A stretch of 64,000 bases of DNA. Source: Nectonema munidae (Eukaryota; Nematomorpha; Nectonematoida; Nectonematidae). The stretch covers positions 139,001-203,000 of the forward strand of contig JAUIRK010000979.1 in NCBI GenBank assembly GCA_030549495.1, written 5' to 3'. The notes under the pieces are model-generated. The model saw only the letters and a list, made by a program, of their open reading frames with translations. It was not told the origin of the DNA and made no database searches. Every line of letters starts with the position of its first letter. Position 1 is the stretch's first letter. The translations under genes were made by a program, and so were the position numbers. Positions 45,919-59,800 of the stretch are shown here, one piece after another.

Positions 45919-47610
45919 CAGTGAAACCTCTTTAAATCGAAAAGTCACAGGGGTAACAAAAACATCCAGTTTGTCAACGACCCGGAATATAAATGATTAT
46001 GATTTTTTCAAATGTACTTCATTCTTAGAAAGGTAGAAGCAACACGTAAAAATTTGTCTATATACCCTTTTGAAATAAAAAAATGAATAAAATATTTTTC
46101 TTAAATTAAAATAATTACATCGATTTTAACAAAAAAAAACAAACTATAATTATAAAAATTAAAGAGTTTGTCTAGTATTTAATTTAGTTTTAACCATGGA
46201 TAAATTATTAATTTTTATTAATCGATTGACATGTGGTAGCATGCTTGGATCTTGTGAGCGGGAAAAGTTATCAAGTTCTTCCAAAATATTCTATACTCTT
46301 GTGATTCTGTGGCCTAGTATTTTAACTTGTTGCACTTTGTTTTTTCATCGTCACTTATTACATTTCCGGTTTCACTTTTTGAGTGCAAGTCTCCTAGTTG
46401 TCATTTTTTGCTAGTTGAGAACTGCATCTTCATCAATGGTCTGTTGGGTGACATGTATCAAGCAAGTTTTTAAAGAAGAATCATCTTCTGCACCCTGTTC
46501 CTTTTCTATTAAACTAGCAACTGGAAATCCAAAACTTTTGAGGGATTCAGATATAGTACTTCCCTTAGTGTCTCGCCACGATGTCGAAATCAAATGTAAT
46601 GCATCTAGAATAGTTATATACTTGACCAAGTCGGCTGCTGTGTTTACAGTGTCCATATTTGTGATAAGTTGCAACATTAACAATTTTCGATATTTTGCTG
46701 TGAACGAATTAATTACCCATTGGTTAAGTGGCTGAATAAGAAGTAATATTGGTTGGAAGAAAGTTCAATGTGTCATATGAAAGATTAGTTCTAAGCGTTT
46801 ATGGGAGATGTGGCGTTGTCCAGAAATAGAAGAATTTTTCTTTTTTGATGTTTCACATCGTTATAAAGCTTCCTTCCACTCGGTGAAGATTTGAGAAGTC
46901 ATCCATACTTTTTTATTGGAAGTGTACGCGACTGGCAACTGACTAATTTTCACACCTATCAAGCATCTTGCCTTTCTTGACTTTCCTATATTAACTTTTC
47001 ACCTGTTGTGCTGTACCCAAGCAAGACCATCAGCCGCTCTTTCGAAATCTTTTTGCTGCTGTTACTGCTTGATTTGGCCGCAAGTGTTTTTTAACCAGAG
47101 AATGAAAAAAATAGCCGTCTCTCATAGATAAACACATCTTATATCTTGTATCTCTCAAGTATATAAGAAATTCTTTGGAATCAGCCTTCTACTATTTTTT
47201 CTCCTACGTCAGCTTTTTCTCCTAAAAACGAATAAGTTTTAAAAATTGTATGGAGTAGCGAGACTTCCAAGAAAAAAGCCACATAATTGAAGCCTTAAAA
47301 CCAAGATCATAATTACAGAGTAATTTTTCTATATTTGGCTGCTTTGGCTTGTAAGATTGGACCCAACCAAGTTTGTAAGTTTGAGCGAAACCTTCATATA
47401 TCATTTGGTTTAACTTGACAAATCGACAATTTGTTTCAGGACGTTAGTTTTTTCCATCAGCGTTTTTTCAAATAAACCTAGTAATTTCTAGGTATTATAG
47501 CTAATACCAATGCCATACTCTTCGCTAAGTTTTTTTCGCTTTGGCTTAGGGAAGATTATTGATTCAAATCGAACTTTTTTACAAATCGAATTTGCATCTT
47601 ACTCGTTTAC
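45919..47610 (-). mobile_element. Tigger/pogo-type relic 2
   Basis: The left tip CAGTGAAACCTCTTTAAATCG at 45919, preceded by TA, is a common Tigger terminal repeat. The right tip is not recognised; coding homology runs to about 47550. Confidence 0.65.
46411..47550 (-). pseudogene. Tigger-like transposase pseudogene 2
   Basis: From 47550 down: LSEEYGIGIS, the helix-turn-helix start; RPNQAVTAAKRF; pieces resembling the DDE region (KKVWMTSQIFTEW-like and CETSKKKNSSIS); IQPLNQWVINSFTAKYRKLL, the MDQGVI-like motif before the last catalytic residue; and at 46683-46411 TILDALHLISTSWRDTKGST, the typical Tigger C-terminal helix region. Many stops and shifts. Confidence 0.75.
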
Positions 47611-48400
47611 GTAGAAGTGTAGACATCGTTATAAAAAATTGATAAACTAAATGAAAACTTAAAAACAAGAAATTAACATTTAATACAATTAAGTTCTTTT
47701 GCTATCTAAATTTATTTGTATCATAATTCAAAAACAAACTGATGAAAAAATTGGGTACCAGGAGATGTTTAGTATATTTAAATGTTTCCTTTAAACTCAT
47801 TTCCATGAGTTTGGGACTTATTACATTCAACTGTAATAATTTATGTTGCTCAATAAATGAATAAGCTGGTGTGTCAACACAAATCATTTTGAATATTTAC
47901 AGATCTTGAGGGCCGGATAAAATCGTAGGGTCCAAAAGACAAACATAATCATATTTTAATACATTATTTAAAAAGCATTAAATAGATTTGATATATTTTT
48001 ATTCTTTATTGTCATCGCTTCTTCTTAACAATTTCATCAAAATCAGAAGTTAAATTCGTAGCAGCAGAAAATGTCGAAATATCATTTTTCTGATGAGTTC
48101 TTGTTCTGCTGTTCTTAGACTTATTAATATTTACTACTGAAAAATTTTGCTTACAAAGATAAGTCGTGCCAAAAATACATAAAATTTTTAAAGCCAATTA
48201 TTTTTGGATATATAGAAATAAAATATGGATAAAATCAATTAATTACATTGTAAAAAAGTTTTTTTCTTCAGAGTCAATGTTTTCCAGCTGAAAATCTGAT
48301 AATAATTCTTATGGATTTTTTGTAAAATGGGATGTAAAAATGGAAAACTCAAGGTTCAACTTTTAGCCCTGTGGGTCCTATCAATTAAAGATTTGTTAAA
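47611..48400. other. No gene supported
   Basis: AT-rich; frames here are short and carry no motif I recognise. Confidence 0.4.
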
Positions 48401-48699
48401 AGATCCCCAAATGATTTTAAAGTAAATAAGATTATGATATATATATAAGAGAAGTCAAGTGTTTTCCTAACAAACAACGTATTTTATAAAATAGACCATA
48501 AAGACGAGATTACAATGTTATTATGCCTTTTATATGTAAGAACCAAGACAGGTTATCACAAATAATAATGCTAAGATATCTCATATTGCTTACTCTAGAT
48601 AAACTCTGATCGTAAATTTGTAGAGCATGATTAGAAATATTATCAAAAAACGAAATATTTACTTTTACTAATATTCAAAGAAAGGCCATTTGTCGAACA

Positions 48700-51008
48700 C
48701 TATGTATTGACTTTAGAAACTATGCAGGACAAATTGAAAATGAGTGTTGCGTCATCAGCATAAAAAAAGGTAATCCACGTATTCAGAAATGATATTAGAG
48801 AGGTCATTTATATATAGAAGAAACAGAAACAGTCCAATGATGGGCCCTTGTGGCACATCACATGTAACATTATATTTGCCAGATGTATAATTATTGAAAT
48901 TAACAAAATGGGTTCTATCAGTAACAAATCATTTGATCCAGGATAGTGTATTAGATCGAAAAAAGAAACGAAACAATTTATAAATTAGTATTTCATGATT
49001 TATTTTATCAAAAACCTTGTATATATTTAAAAATACAGTTTGGGTCTTTTTATGACTTATAATATAATGCACTAAGTTAAGGACATCTGATTCAGTTGAC
49101 TTATTAGGGAAAAAAATAAATTGCCCAAAACAAATAAAATCATACTTTTTGAAAACACAAGAAAGCGAGAAAGCATACTTTTTCAAAGATTTTAGAAAAA
49201 GATAATATTGTTATAGGTGGATAATAATTATTATCAATGTTGTCATTTCGATTCGATTTAGGTATAGGAATAATCTTGCCTATTTTTAATACTATTTTTT
49301 AACCCAAAATTTTAAAAAAAAAGGGAAAAACTCCTTTTAAAAGGAAAAAAAAAAAAAATAATTATAGGGGTATCTTCTCTTCTTTTTTTTTTTTCATATT
49401 TTTTATAAAAAAAAAAAAAAATTTTATTATTAAATAAAATGGTTTTTTTTTAAAAAAAAAAATATAAAAATAAAGGGGTGTTTTAAAAAAAAAAAAAAAA
49501 TTATAAGAAGAAAAAAAAAAAAGAAAAAAAATAAATCATTCAGTGCAGGAAAAACCTGAACAATTTTCTCTAATTTTATTGTTGTGGGGCAAATGTTGGT
49601 TTTACCAGGTAAAAATACGGCTATTTTCTTTTTTAGATCTAAGATTAAGCAAATTAAAATTAAATCAAGGATTAATCAAAAAATTTCTTTGAGGGAACTA
49701 AAGGAGATGTTGAAAGCAAAGTAAATTTAAAAAAAAAATCAAAACCAAGATTGACGCTTTAAATTTAATATAATCAAAATTTTGAGAGCGAAGATTCTGT
49801 AGAAACCTCTTGTAAAAAATTTACATAGTGGTCAGACAGATATATCACTAACAATGTTGTATGTTTCATATTCAGAATAAAGATTAATGAAAATATTATC
49901 AATAAGAGTCAAAGATGACCGAGTCATATTAAAGTCACGGCATATAAACATGTTAATTCTAGCAATACTATTAGATAATTAATTTTTAAGAAAGTCATTA
50001 AATTCAGTACAACTAGAATGAAAAAGGCCGATATATTGAATTTCACATGAGAATATGGAAATACAGCATATTAAAAATCACAAACATTTGCACCTATTGT
50101 ATCACTATAGAAGAAACACAAAGTGAGATCGAAAGTAAATACTAATACCTCCATCTATTTATTTTATAGCATCTTTTTATTTTTTAGCGAACAAAAAATT
50201 GAAAGGAATAGATTAGTTTTAGATTGCCAAATTTTGGAAAATACTATAAAATCAAGCTGATATGCTATATTGGAAAGTAAAAGAAGTATAATATTAAAAT
50301 TACACTGGAGACTACGAACATTAAGTTGGAAGATTTTAAGGTCAGTTAGGGAGTAGCTTATATTTTGGGAAAATTCATCGGGAAAAAGTAAACTACTACC
50401 TTTATTAACGCTAGGTGAATAGTTAAAAAAATCATGATGGTATAAATCATTATGATTAGAAACACAAATCACGCTGACTAAAATCCTCTTTAAGTTTACA
50501 AAAAGAATCACAATCATTAGAGGTAGCTATATGGGGTTAATCAAGTTTATTAAACGAGCATAACTTCCAAAAAATATTATGTGGTTCCTTACTAGTACAA
50601 ACTTTAGAATTTTGCCTCAAACCACAAAATCTTCAAGATTCAGAAGAAGCATTACACTCATTGCTAAAGTGACCATAATGAAGGCATCTATAACATATTT
50701 TAATGTAGGATCTACTTAAAGTGCTAATGATTCTATACGCTTGGATGTCAGCAGAAACTCAAAAAATAATTTTACAAAACTTAGACGAGTGATTAAGTTT
50801 GAAAAAAAAAATAATTTTTTTGATATGGCAAAGAATAATCAACTCCATCAATAATAAAACTAGGAACATTGGGATCGAAATAAGAATAACGAAAACCTTT
50901 TTTTTCTCGAAATCTAACAAATTTGTAAAGAGTAGATTTATCATTTAACTGAATCAAACGTAAAACGGCATTGAATTTGTAGAATTTGAAAAAACAAAAT
51001 TTATCCAA
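48700..51008 (-). pseudogene. LINE ORF1/ORF2 remnants (zinc knuckle, endonuclease, RT)
   Basis: ORF1: SYFDPNVPSFIIDGVDY at about 50880, then a textbook CCHC knuckle CYRCLHYGHFSNEC near 50690-50650. ORF2: LKIFQLNVRSLQCNFN at about 50340 (start of the endonuclease), then RDFNMTRSSLTLIDNIFI and NIVSDIS around 49940-49860. RT: FFPNKSTESDVLNLVHYI, TVFLNIYKVFDKINHEIL at 49186-48929, followed by DVPQGPIIGLFLFLLYINDL and a decayed catalytic box near 48830-48760. Stops and shifts throughout. Confidence 0.75.
49300..49533. repeat. Second homopolymer-rich low-complexity stretch
   Basis: Runs of A and T with occasional G runs and no repeating unit, abrupt on both sides, inside a LINE relic. Looks like 17725-18245, and is likewise suspected to be poor consensus. 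Confidence 0.65.
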
Positions 51009-51062
51009 GTCTTCTGATCAAAAACAACTCCTGGATCAAAAAATGAGTTGATCTTTATACGG

Positions 51063-51500
51063 CAGACCCTCGTTAATTCGGACCGTGATCGATAAAACAA
51101 TTGTTTGCTCCCATAAGCTTACAAGGCGATATTTTCTTTGATTTTTTAAATTTAATGGTTAAAAATTTTTTATTTAATAGATAATAATTCGTAGTAATTT
51201 GTAGTCAATATTTTCTTGCAAAATGCCTGGAAGAAATACAGGCACAGCTCAAAAGCTTGTCACTTTATCAGTAACCAAAAAAACTTGAACTTATTCGCAA
51301 ATTAGAAGATGGAGCAAAAGTGCTTGTGAAGAAACAAACTGTCTCAGACATTCGGAAAGCTAAAGACAAACGCTTAGCTTTTTCTTTAATTAAAGTACAA
51401 TGTGCATGAAAGTCATGATAATTCTTTTCGTGGAAATAGAAAAAGGATGCGAGTTCCTTTTCTATTTTGTTGAAGGATATATATTTCATTGACATCCAAG
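51063..51500 (+). mobile_element. 5' fragment of a Tigger-type element
   Basis: The tip CAGACCCTCGTTAATTCGGA at 51063 is a classical Tigger-like end. About 160 bases later: ATGCCTGGAAGAAATACAG (51223) and, after one shift, TKKLELIRKLEDGAKVLVKK then QTVSDIRKAKDKRLAF, the N-terminal helix-turn-helix of a Tigger transposase. Nothing of the DDE region follows. Confidence 0.7.
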
Positions 51501-51655
51501 AAATTTTTGACAAAAATTATAAAAGTGTGTATTCGTATTTTTCACTCCAACACAGTGCAATTAAAAGTTTTCTAATTCTTGGGGCAATTAATGTTATACC
51601 AAACGCTAAAGGAGTACTAATCAAAACATAACAAGCCTTCATTCATTGTCACAGC

Positions 51656-51820
51656 AGAAGATTTGTATTAAAGAGCTTTGATAAACGCAGACGATTTTAT
51701 TTTTGTAAAGTCGACATGGGCGTTAACGGGTTAACCAAAATACAACCAACGTCACTTATAGTTCACACCTTTTAAATAAAATCGTCTGCGTTTATCAATG
51801 CCTTTTAATACAAATCTTCT
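51656..51820. repeat. Long inverted repeat, 47-base arms
   Basis: Arms 51656-51702 and 51774-51820 match in inverse orientation at 44 of 47 positions, with a 71-base spacer. They begin AGAAGATTTGTATTAAA and include CGCAGACGATTTTATTT. This could be a fold-back MITE, but no target duplication is evident. Confidence 0.78.
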
Positions 51821-53560
51821 ACTTTACATTAGATATCGTCTGATTATAGTGAAAGTAAAAGGGTTAATCACTTTAAAAAAACTCAAGACCAAAAAACTAT
51901 GTTTAATTAAATAAAATTTAAAAAATTGGTGGCATAAATTTAAAAAAAAAGTTTATACACTTCTGTAAAAATATCTTAAATGATCTAATACAACAATTCT
52001 TAAAAAATATTTAATTGATAGTTTTTTTCATAATTTAGAAATTTTAAAGCTAATCTCACTACTTTATAAGTAAGACGAGAAAACAAAAGATTATATTGTG
52101 CACATTTAGAAAAGTGATTCCATTCTTTTGACACTTGTTTATTCAAAATCGCTATTAAAAATGTCATTCTCTTCAACTACAAAAATACTTACTATAACTA
52201 GTTTGTGTTTAAGATTTTTAATACTATATAAATTTTGGAAAAGAATTTGTAAAATTTTGTGAAGATGAGTGTATTAAAAAGATTTAAAGTTTTGTGGGTT
52301 TCACTACAATGATAAAGTGATTAATTTTCGTGTTGTTATATTGTATCTATAGTTAAAAGCTCTAATCAAGTAAAAAGCTGAATGAACTGTCCAAAAGAGT
52401 TTCTTCTTTTTTAACTGCCCTGTTGGAAAAAATGACTTAAATATTCGTAATTAGAAAAAGAAGAATAAAAATTCACATTCTAAAAAATTTTGCACACAAT
52501 CTCTAAATACAACCTAACCTATTGAAAGCGTCACCTTGATAAAAGAGCCACATAAATAAGTTGCAACTAAATTTTCTATAATTTTTATCCACTTTTAACT
52601 CTATAAGGGGCGCTCAAAATAACTTTTAAGCTAATATGAAAAGTCGAAACAATGTTTATTGCTTTTGATTTGAAAACAATCAAGACTTTGTTCTTGTATT
52701 GTGTTTGACTTTTACTCTTTTGAAAACTTAGATTCTCATGATAGAGCATTCTTGTTCTTCTTTTCACGTGATGTTCTTGCATAAATTTTTTTAAAAAGTT
52801 TCATTAAAAAATATGAGCACTTTTTTTTAATCAAAAAATCTCGTTTTGTGACATTAAGTTTAGATACTTAATTTTATGATTACAATATTTTTACAAACTG
52901 AACTAAAAAGACAGAGAATTTAAGAGTTATGTTTCGTCTCAATAGTCAGACTTTTCATAGAGTTGTTTTAATTATGGTTATAAAGAACTCGATCAAATTG
53001 AAGTGATAAAAATAAAAGCAGAGCTGACAAATCAGGATCAAGTTTGTTCATTCTCCTAAGCTTTAGAATTTGTCAAAACTAAAAAAAATTTGTCTCTTAT
53101 CATGGGAATGCTTTTTATTTAAGTAAAGTTATTGAATTAACAAAATATCACAGAGTTTGAAAAAATAAAAGTCATTTAAATGTTTTATTATCAGTATGAC
53201 AAACTTTTTTATTTGATTTATAATTTCTTCCTTATTTTGAGGAAAATATTTTTCAAATAATTAAAATAAATATTAAACAAATTTTACATAAAAAGATCAA
53301 GAATTTTTATTGATGTAGCGAGCTACTTAACAAACTAGGCCCTTAGCCTGTCTCGATTAAACACGTTGGACTATGTATATGTTCATTGGACAAATTAAAT
53401 GCCTATTTATTAATTTTTTACTGTAAAATAATAAAAAATGTCAGTTTAATTCCATTATTTTTAACAAACTTTAGATAATTTAGTTTAACCGTAAGTATCA
53501 ATGATATCAAAGCATTTGAGCATCGCAAGGAACACAGTGCCCTAAGAAACACCTAAAACA
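51821..53560. other. No gene supported
   Basis: AT-rich; no motif, element end or splice-flanked exon I can support. Confidence 0.4.
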
Positions 53561-53566
53561 TAAGTT

Positions 53567-53795
53567 TTAGAGGTTATCTTCCATAATTTCCAAGAGGCCT
53601 CTAAAATTACGCGTCAGAAAGGCATTTAAAAGGAGTTTCTTCAGGAGTTGAAAGTCAAGACAAGATTTTGCATCCATCGTATGAGATACATCAAGTGGAA
53701 AGTACTCTAGGAACGATGTAAAATTCAAATGATTATCATCTTTATTTAATCTTTTTAAGAAAAATAAAATGAAATGATAAGCTGCCATTATAATT
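53567..53795 (-). CDS. Possible extra terminal exon of the unnamed host gene
   Basis: An open frame following a strong acceptor (TTTCCCCTTATTCTATTCAAG, ending 53796). It reads IIMAAYHFILFFLKRLN and later SFLEYFPLDVSHTMDAKSCL and RNFRGLLEIMEDNL before TAA. A 47-base intron (53842-53796) would join it in frame to the previous exon, giving a 568-residue protein, but the donor (TC|GTCATT) is poor. Otherwise this is 3' untranslated sequence. Confidence 0.35.
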
Positions 53796-53832
53796 CTTGA
53801 ATAGAATAAGGGGAAAAATTGAGAATCAGTGA

Positions 53833-56800
53833 TCAAAATGACGATAAAAAGTTGGATAAAACATCTTGGCGAATTTTTTCAAAGATGGCATGTATCTCTT
53901 CTAAGCAATTGTTTTCAATCATCTCAAACGTATTTTTCAAATTCGGGAGCAATTGTTCTGGTGAAACGGTTCCTTTAGAACTAAAAACAATTTGACATGA
54001 GAATGGAATGAATCATAGGTAAAACAAACAAATAATTGAAAGAAAGTAATAAAAACTTACAACAATTTAAACATGTAAAGTAAATTTGAACTGTGTCAAG
54101 CATAAAATAGGATTTTTCTTCCTTCGCATTTTTAATATCGAAGTTGTTGTGTAACACCCAAAATTAACTTATGCAAATGCAAACACGCAATTCTCTTTTT
54201 AATGCAAAGAAAAAAAGAGATTTCTTTATATCAGTAATAAAATGCTTCTATTCCTTATTCTCCGAAATGGGAAAGAAGAGAGAAGTTAGAAACGAAAAAA
54301 TCCAAAAATGAACTTACGCCAGCAAAAGCTTAAGTATGCTTATAAATTCAAGGCAATCGACTTTGTAAGCCTAAAAACAATAAACACGATACAAAATCGT
54401 TTGCAAAAGCAGGAATTAAATACAAGAGATAAAATTATGCAGGTACTCGATCAAGCTTTACATACAGACATACATTACACATGGGAAAGATTTTCATTGT
54501 GATGTTGATCTTTTGAATTTTTTAAATAAAATTGATCTACTACGATAACGAAAAATAATTGTCTTATTAAATGGGATGCGTTCAAAGGAATGACAAATCA
54601 AATATTAGTTCGTTTGTTCATTGGTTGATTTCTCATGCCAATCCTTTGATAATAACACACCTTAAATATATTAGAGAATTGTTAAAGAACTTTCTTTCAA
54701 TACATTTTCTATTATGTTTTTTCATACACATATACAGTGAGGTATAAAAATATTAGACACATGAGGAGTATTGGTGTGACCATTATTATACTGCATTTAT
54801 ATAAACAAAGAATGAATTTTCCAATGGTATATGAACATTTCATTTGTTAACGGTAGGAAATAAAAAAAGTAATAAGTCTCTGACTAAAGACAAATTGTCT
54901 GGTTAAAAAGTTTTCTTATACATCCAACACTTGTGCATCCCATCTTCATTAGTGATATCCTTGCAAGCAATATACGTAGCCTAGAACACGGGCTCTCATC
55001 ATATGTTATAGACTGAAGAAAATTTTTTAATCATATAATCGAGTTTAAATAATGTTGTTGTGTTTTGATGACATGAATCATTTGTTGGTTCAAGAAGAAC
55101 TTTGAAAATGTTGTAAAAGATATCACCATATGTTAAATTATAACTCAAATACGCTTCAAATATGGTAACTTTAGAAATAATTTTTTTGAAGCAGTTTAGC
55201 AGCCTCTATACCAATGGGTCCTAAACTAAGCTCCTCAGGCGCAGAGGAGGCCTAGGATAAACTCGGGTATGCTGAAAGGAAATGCAAAATGAATAAAAAG
55301 ATACCTCTTTTCAAAGAATTAAGAATAAAATAAAGATTTAAAGTTTTTAAATATATGGATATACCTGAAAAAATATCTGAAAAATATGGTTCCTTTTTCA
55401 AGGCATATAAATAGAATTTCAACATTTATTGCGATACAAATCAAGCAATGAAATAGATTGCAAGTTCAAACTGATATTTGTGAAATGTATTATATTATTT
55501 AAAGTATAGAGGTCTGTCTTTCATATTTTTCATATTTACCGAGCTACTTATAGAAACTGAATATCTCATCTTCAACCTTGTAAAGGTTACTAAAGGATAC
55601 CGTTGTTTGGCAGTAAACTTTGCTTATGTTGAACATGATGGGCTTGGTGAAAAAACATAGACGAAGAGAACGATAGAAAAATAAAGTATACAACGGAAAC
55701 TTGAAAGCAAAAAATCACTTATTAAAAATTAGAAGAAACAAAATTTGTAAGTTCAGTGAAATCCCACTAATTGAGCGCCATCGGGCTCATATCTTAGTTT
55801 CATACAATTACTTTATTTGGTGAAAAATTAAAAAATGATCAGCCGTTCCCAGAGTGGGGTACGTCGGGACCCATATCCTAATACTGAATCTGATCGCCAC
55901 ATTTTCCATTTAGATGTGATCTGAAAATAAAAATCTTTGTTATGGAAAAATTGGATGTCTTTAATTTCTTTAAATGATTATAAAAAATGCAAATCTTTTT
56001 TATTTTTTTCTCAAGCATTAAACTTAAAGAATTTTGAAATTATTCAAAAAATAATTTTCTTTTTTCAAAATAACTCCTACAAATTCAAAATACTGAATAA
56101 GCTTATATTATTGCTCATATATAATTATAGTGAGTATAAATGAAAATGTAGTTTCCATATAACTTGATATTGCGAGTATTATCGCAATATGTTGTGTACA
56201 AAAGCTTAAAAGTTTTGCTATAGGATACGCACGCATGCTCAAAGGGGTTGATAACTAATAAAAAATATATGATGATAACCTTGGTAGCATTTGAAAGGCA
56301 AAAAGATACGATTTCATGTCAAGTTTAAAATGTGTATACAACAAAACGAATGTAAATGGGTCTTACTTTTGAAATGTCAACTTTTAAACTTGAGATCAAC
56401 TGCAAAGATGAAGATTTCCAATCGCTATCTCTGTTACTGCTTCTCCGCTCCCCCGAAAGCACAGCTGGGGACAGAGGAGAAGATGAGACAAAGGATGAAG
56501 ATTGATCAAATTTTACACCATCACCCACTTTTCGCAAATTTAATTCATCCTCATTCCCTCCCACGATATCTGGTGTGGGGGCTGAATTCTTGAAAATTTT
56601 AGAAGTGGACTTCGGCGATGACGACGCTCTTTTGCGCTTTTTTCTTTCGGCTGAATTTTTATACTTCTTACTCTTTTTGTGACTTTTGTTATTTTCTAAA
56701 AAAAATAAGAGCAAATTAATGAAGCTGTCATGGCATGTTGAAAAAGTGAATAGATGATAATAATAAAAGGACTTGTCAATGTCTTACATCTAACTTTGTC

Positions 56801-59800
56801 ACTGATAAAATGATTAAAGAATTTTTGTTTTCCCATTTCCAGGCTCATAATTCAGCTCATTTCAGTTCTAATTTTCAGACTGCACATGTAAAAATGTGAT
56901 TTTCGAAAAAAGATAAATTAATAACTTCTATTGAAGTAAAATAATTTAGTAGATGATTTTATCAATTTAATAGTTGTTAATATTGTTTATATTGAAACGT
57001 TTTTATGAAAAGTCAAAAAAAGATACCAGTGTTGTTCAAAGCAATCAAATCTAAGAGACTTCATGAATTAACCTGAATTTCGCTATAGTTTCTAAAAAAA
57101 TTGACAGAGGAGCGTGAGAATTTTTTAAAAGTTGATTTCTTGAATTTAAAGTTAATCATTACACTTGTCTCTTAGTCCACTGGATAGCACATGTTACCTT
57201 CTCAATATCTTTACCTTTGCGCTACGCTTAAAATAAATTACGGGGTTGAAGCAAAGAACGGATGAAAAAATTATATACCATAGTGAAAAGAAGAAACTAA
57301 GATTTGGAACGATGATGCCTTGAATAAATATATTTTTATGTGAATACGAAGAACATCGTTTTCCTAAGATTCGCGAATGTGAACACCATTATTTTAAAAA
57401 CAGAATCATCCAATCTAATGCTAGGTAATATTAAAACAAAAGTTTTTCTGCTCATTTTACTGGCAATCCATTTTTTTCTATATTTTAATAGACTGTATGT
57501 ATAGTTTAGGTATAAATATACAAAAATGTGGAATCTGACATGAAAAAACAACAGGAAATTGTCGGATATAAACCTTGTCTGAAATTTTAGCATAGCTTAT
57601 TGCTTAAAGCATTTAAATGGAGTGAAAATTCTTCAGAAATATTAAAAAGTTTAACAAAACCATTTTTTTATTGTAGTTTTGATCAACATATCTATCATAA
57701 TAACATGCACCAAGTAAAAACTGAATGAACACAGCACAAAACAATCATGCTTTATCCTTTCCAAAAATTTATTTCATAAACAGTAAATATAGAAGTTATC
57801 TTCAGTAGTGGTGCGGATAGACGAACTTTAGACGAAGATTGACTTAACATAAATTGTAACTATTTTTAGTATTATAAAATTATGTATTTTGTTTTTACGC
57901 AAAGCCTTTATCATTTTTATAAATATACTTTGCATACACGCTTAATCTTGCTGAACATGAAAGCCTCAAATTAAAGGGAATTTTAAGTTGGACCTGAACC
58001 AAGATAAAACTTACATTTGACAAAAAAAGATTATACTAATAATTTTCTATGATATATTTGAATCCTATTTTAATAGGAATCGTTTCTGAATTGAGAGGCT
58101 ATTTTTTACACCCAAAAAATGGGCATGAGTAAAGTTGTCAAGATGACTGACTTTGATAGGACAGGCCTTCAGGTTCAAAGTGAGAATTAAATGAACCAAA
58201 AGAAGAGACTGACAATAAACTTGACACTTTCTCCCTATTACACACTTCTAGAACTAAAGGTTTACAACACTAGTTTTTAGCCGGAACTCTTTCATTTTGT
58301 GAAGACTTTACTCAACAAAGTAACGCTAAGTAAAAAAAGGTTCTGTTCAGTGTTTTCATGGAGAAAGAGACACAATTGCGCCTTTATTGTGAGCATTAGA
58401 GGTTGATGCGAGATTCGATCATAAGACATTGTGGCATCGAAACCAGGTTGTTAAAAAACGTACTCACGCCTAACAAGTAGCAAGCGGTAAAGAAACGGTA
58501 AACATGAGTGCAATGCCGGTTTTTTATCCTTTTTTTCTTCCTCCGATAAATTCAAATGTTTTTACGGTTAGGTAGTGCTCTGGCGACTCAATTCTAACCT
58601 TGTTAGTAATCAAGCTATCACTAGACATTAGGATTCTTTCCCAAATTGGAAGCGTTCGCGTTAGGATTGTATCGTTCACTCAGCTGTATTTATAAATTTG
58701 TAATATACATTCTTGTAAAATAATATATATATAACAAGGTATAGCTATGCAGTAACAAGGGCCGGTAGGCGTTTAGTGGGATGGAAAGTCCAGGTAGACC
58801 TGGACTCAGCATTCCGGGCGGGCTACGATATCCGAAAGGATGGGCGCGAAGTCACAAACAACTTAACTTAACTAATGAGTGCAAATAAGATTTAAAAAGG
58901 AAAGAACTTCTACTTCTTTTCTTGGTATAGGTCTTTTCGCGTGAATCACTTGTTTCTTCGTTGTTACTGCTCGAGGATTTGCCTTTTCGCAAATTTACTT
59001 CCTCATCGCCAGATTTATCCTTTTCGCTTTCCGTGTAAAGACTCAAATGAGCCTGAAGCATTTTCTTTTCATCATAACCATCATGCTCAAAAACATTGGG
59101 CGTTTGATCAGGACTTTGCAGAGATTTCGGAGAAATTTCCTTCACATTAACGAGATCCTTTAGGTGAGAAGGGGGAGGTGGACAACCTTTGTAAACGATA
59201 TCAAAAACATTTTTATCCATTTCAAAATTTTGTGAATTGACAGGCAGGGAGGAGGCGCCAGGATGCACAACATCTTCAGAGACTTTCTCATTTTTATCAC
59301 TGAAATGATCATTTTCCAAAACATACTTTTTATTTTGAATACTCTAAACGAAGAAATAGAACGCTTAAAAATCTAAGTTAGTGATCACTAATGCATACTA
59401 GGATGCCAATATTCTACTTGCCTATCACTTGCCCTGACTAATAAAAAATTGAACACAAGCATGCTCCTATTTATAAAATAGTTGAGGATGTAAGTGGAGT
59501 TGGAGGAGTTTACACGCAAACACTTCTCTAAAATGTTTAGGGTTTACAATTTCAATTTAATTTTTAAATATTTTTTGTTTTTTTTTCTTTTAGCTTTAAT
59601 TCCTTGATAAACACTAAGTAAGAAAGATGGCCAAAATCTTATTATTATCAACTTAATATGCTTTGCATTAGGTTTACGGGATTGCAGTTTGTTTCCGATA
59701 AAATCGCTCCAATATTAATTATAAGGAAAATGATTGAGAAATTGGAAAATTTTATAATAAATCAGTCTATGAATTATTTTAAATTATTTTTTCACTATAA

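Larger units (their letters stand above)
48420..51030 (-). mobile_element. CR1/Jockey-like LINE relic
   Basis: Minus-strand LINE remnants in natural order from right to left: ORF1 with zinc knuckle (about 51008-50630), endonuclease (about 50350-49850), reverse transcriptase (about 49300-48700). A homopolymer-rich stretch (49300-49533) interrupts it. It is old, with many breaks, and no 3' tail or target duplication is seen. Confidence 0.75.

Noticed and set aside
54308-54502. Plus-strand frame of 64 codons starting MNLRQQKLKY
   Set aside because: The minus-strand reading has a strong acceptor and a GTAAGT donor here and fits the phase of the unnamed gene, so I prefer that.
57336-57593. Minus-strand frame of 85 codons
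   Set aside because: Composition and hydrophobic residue pattern look random; no splice borders or motif.
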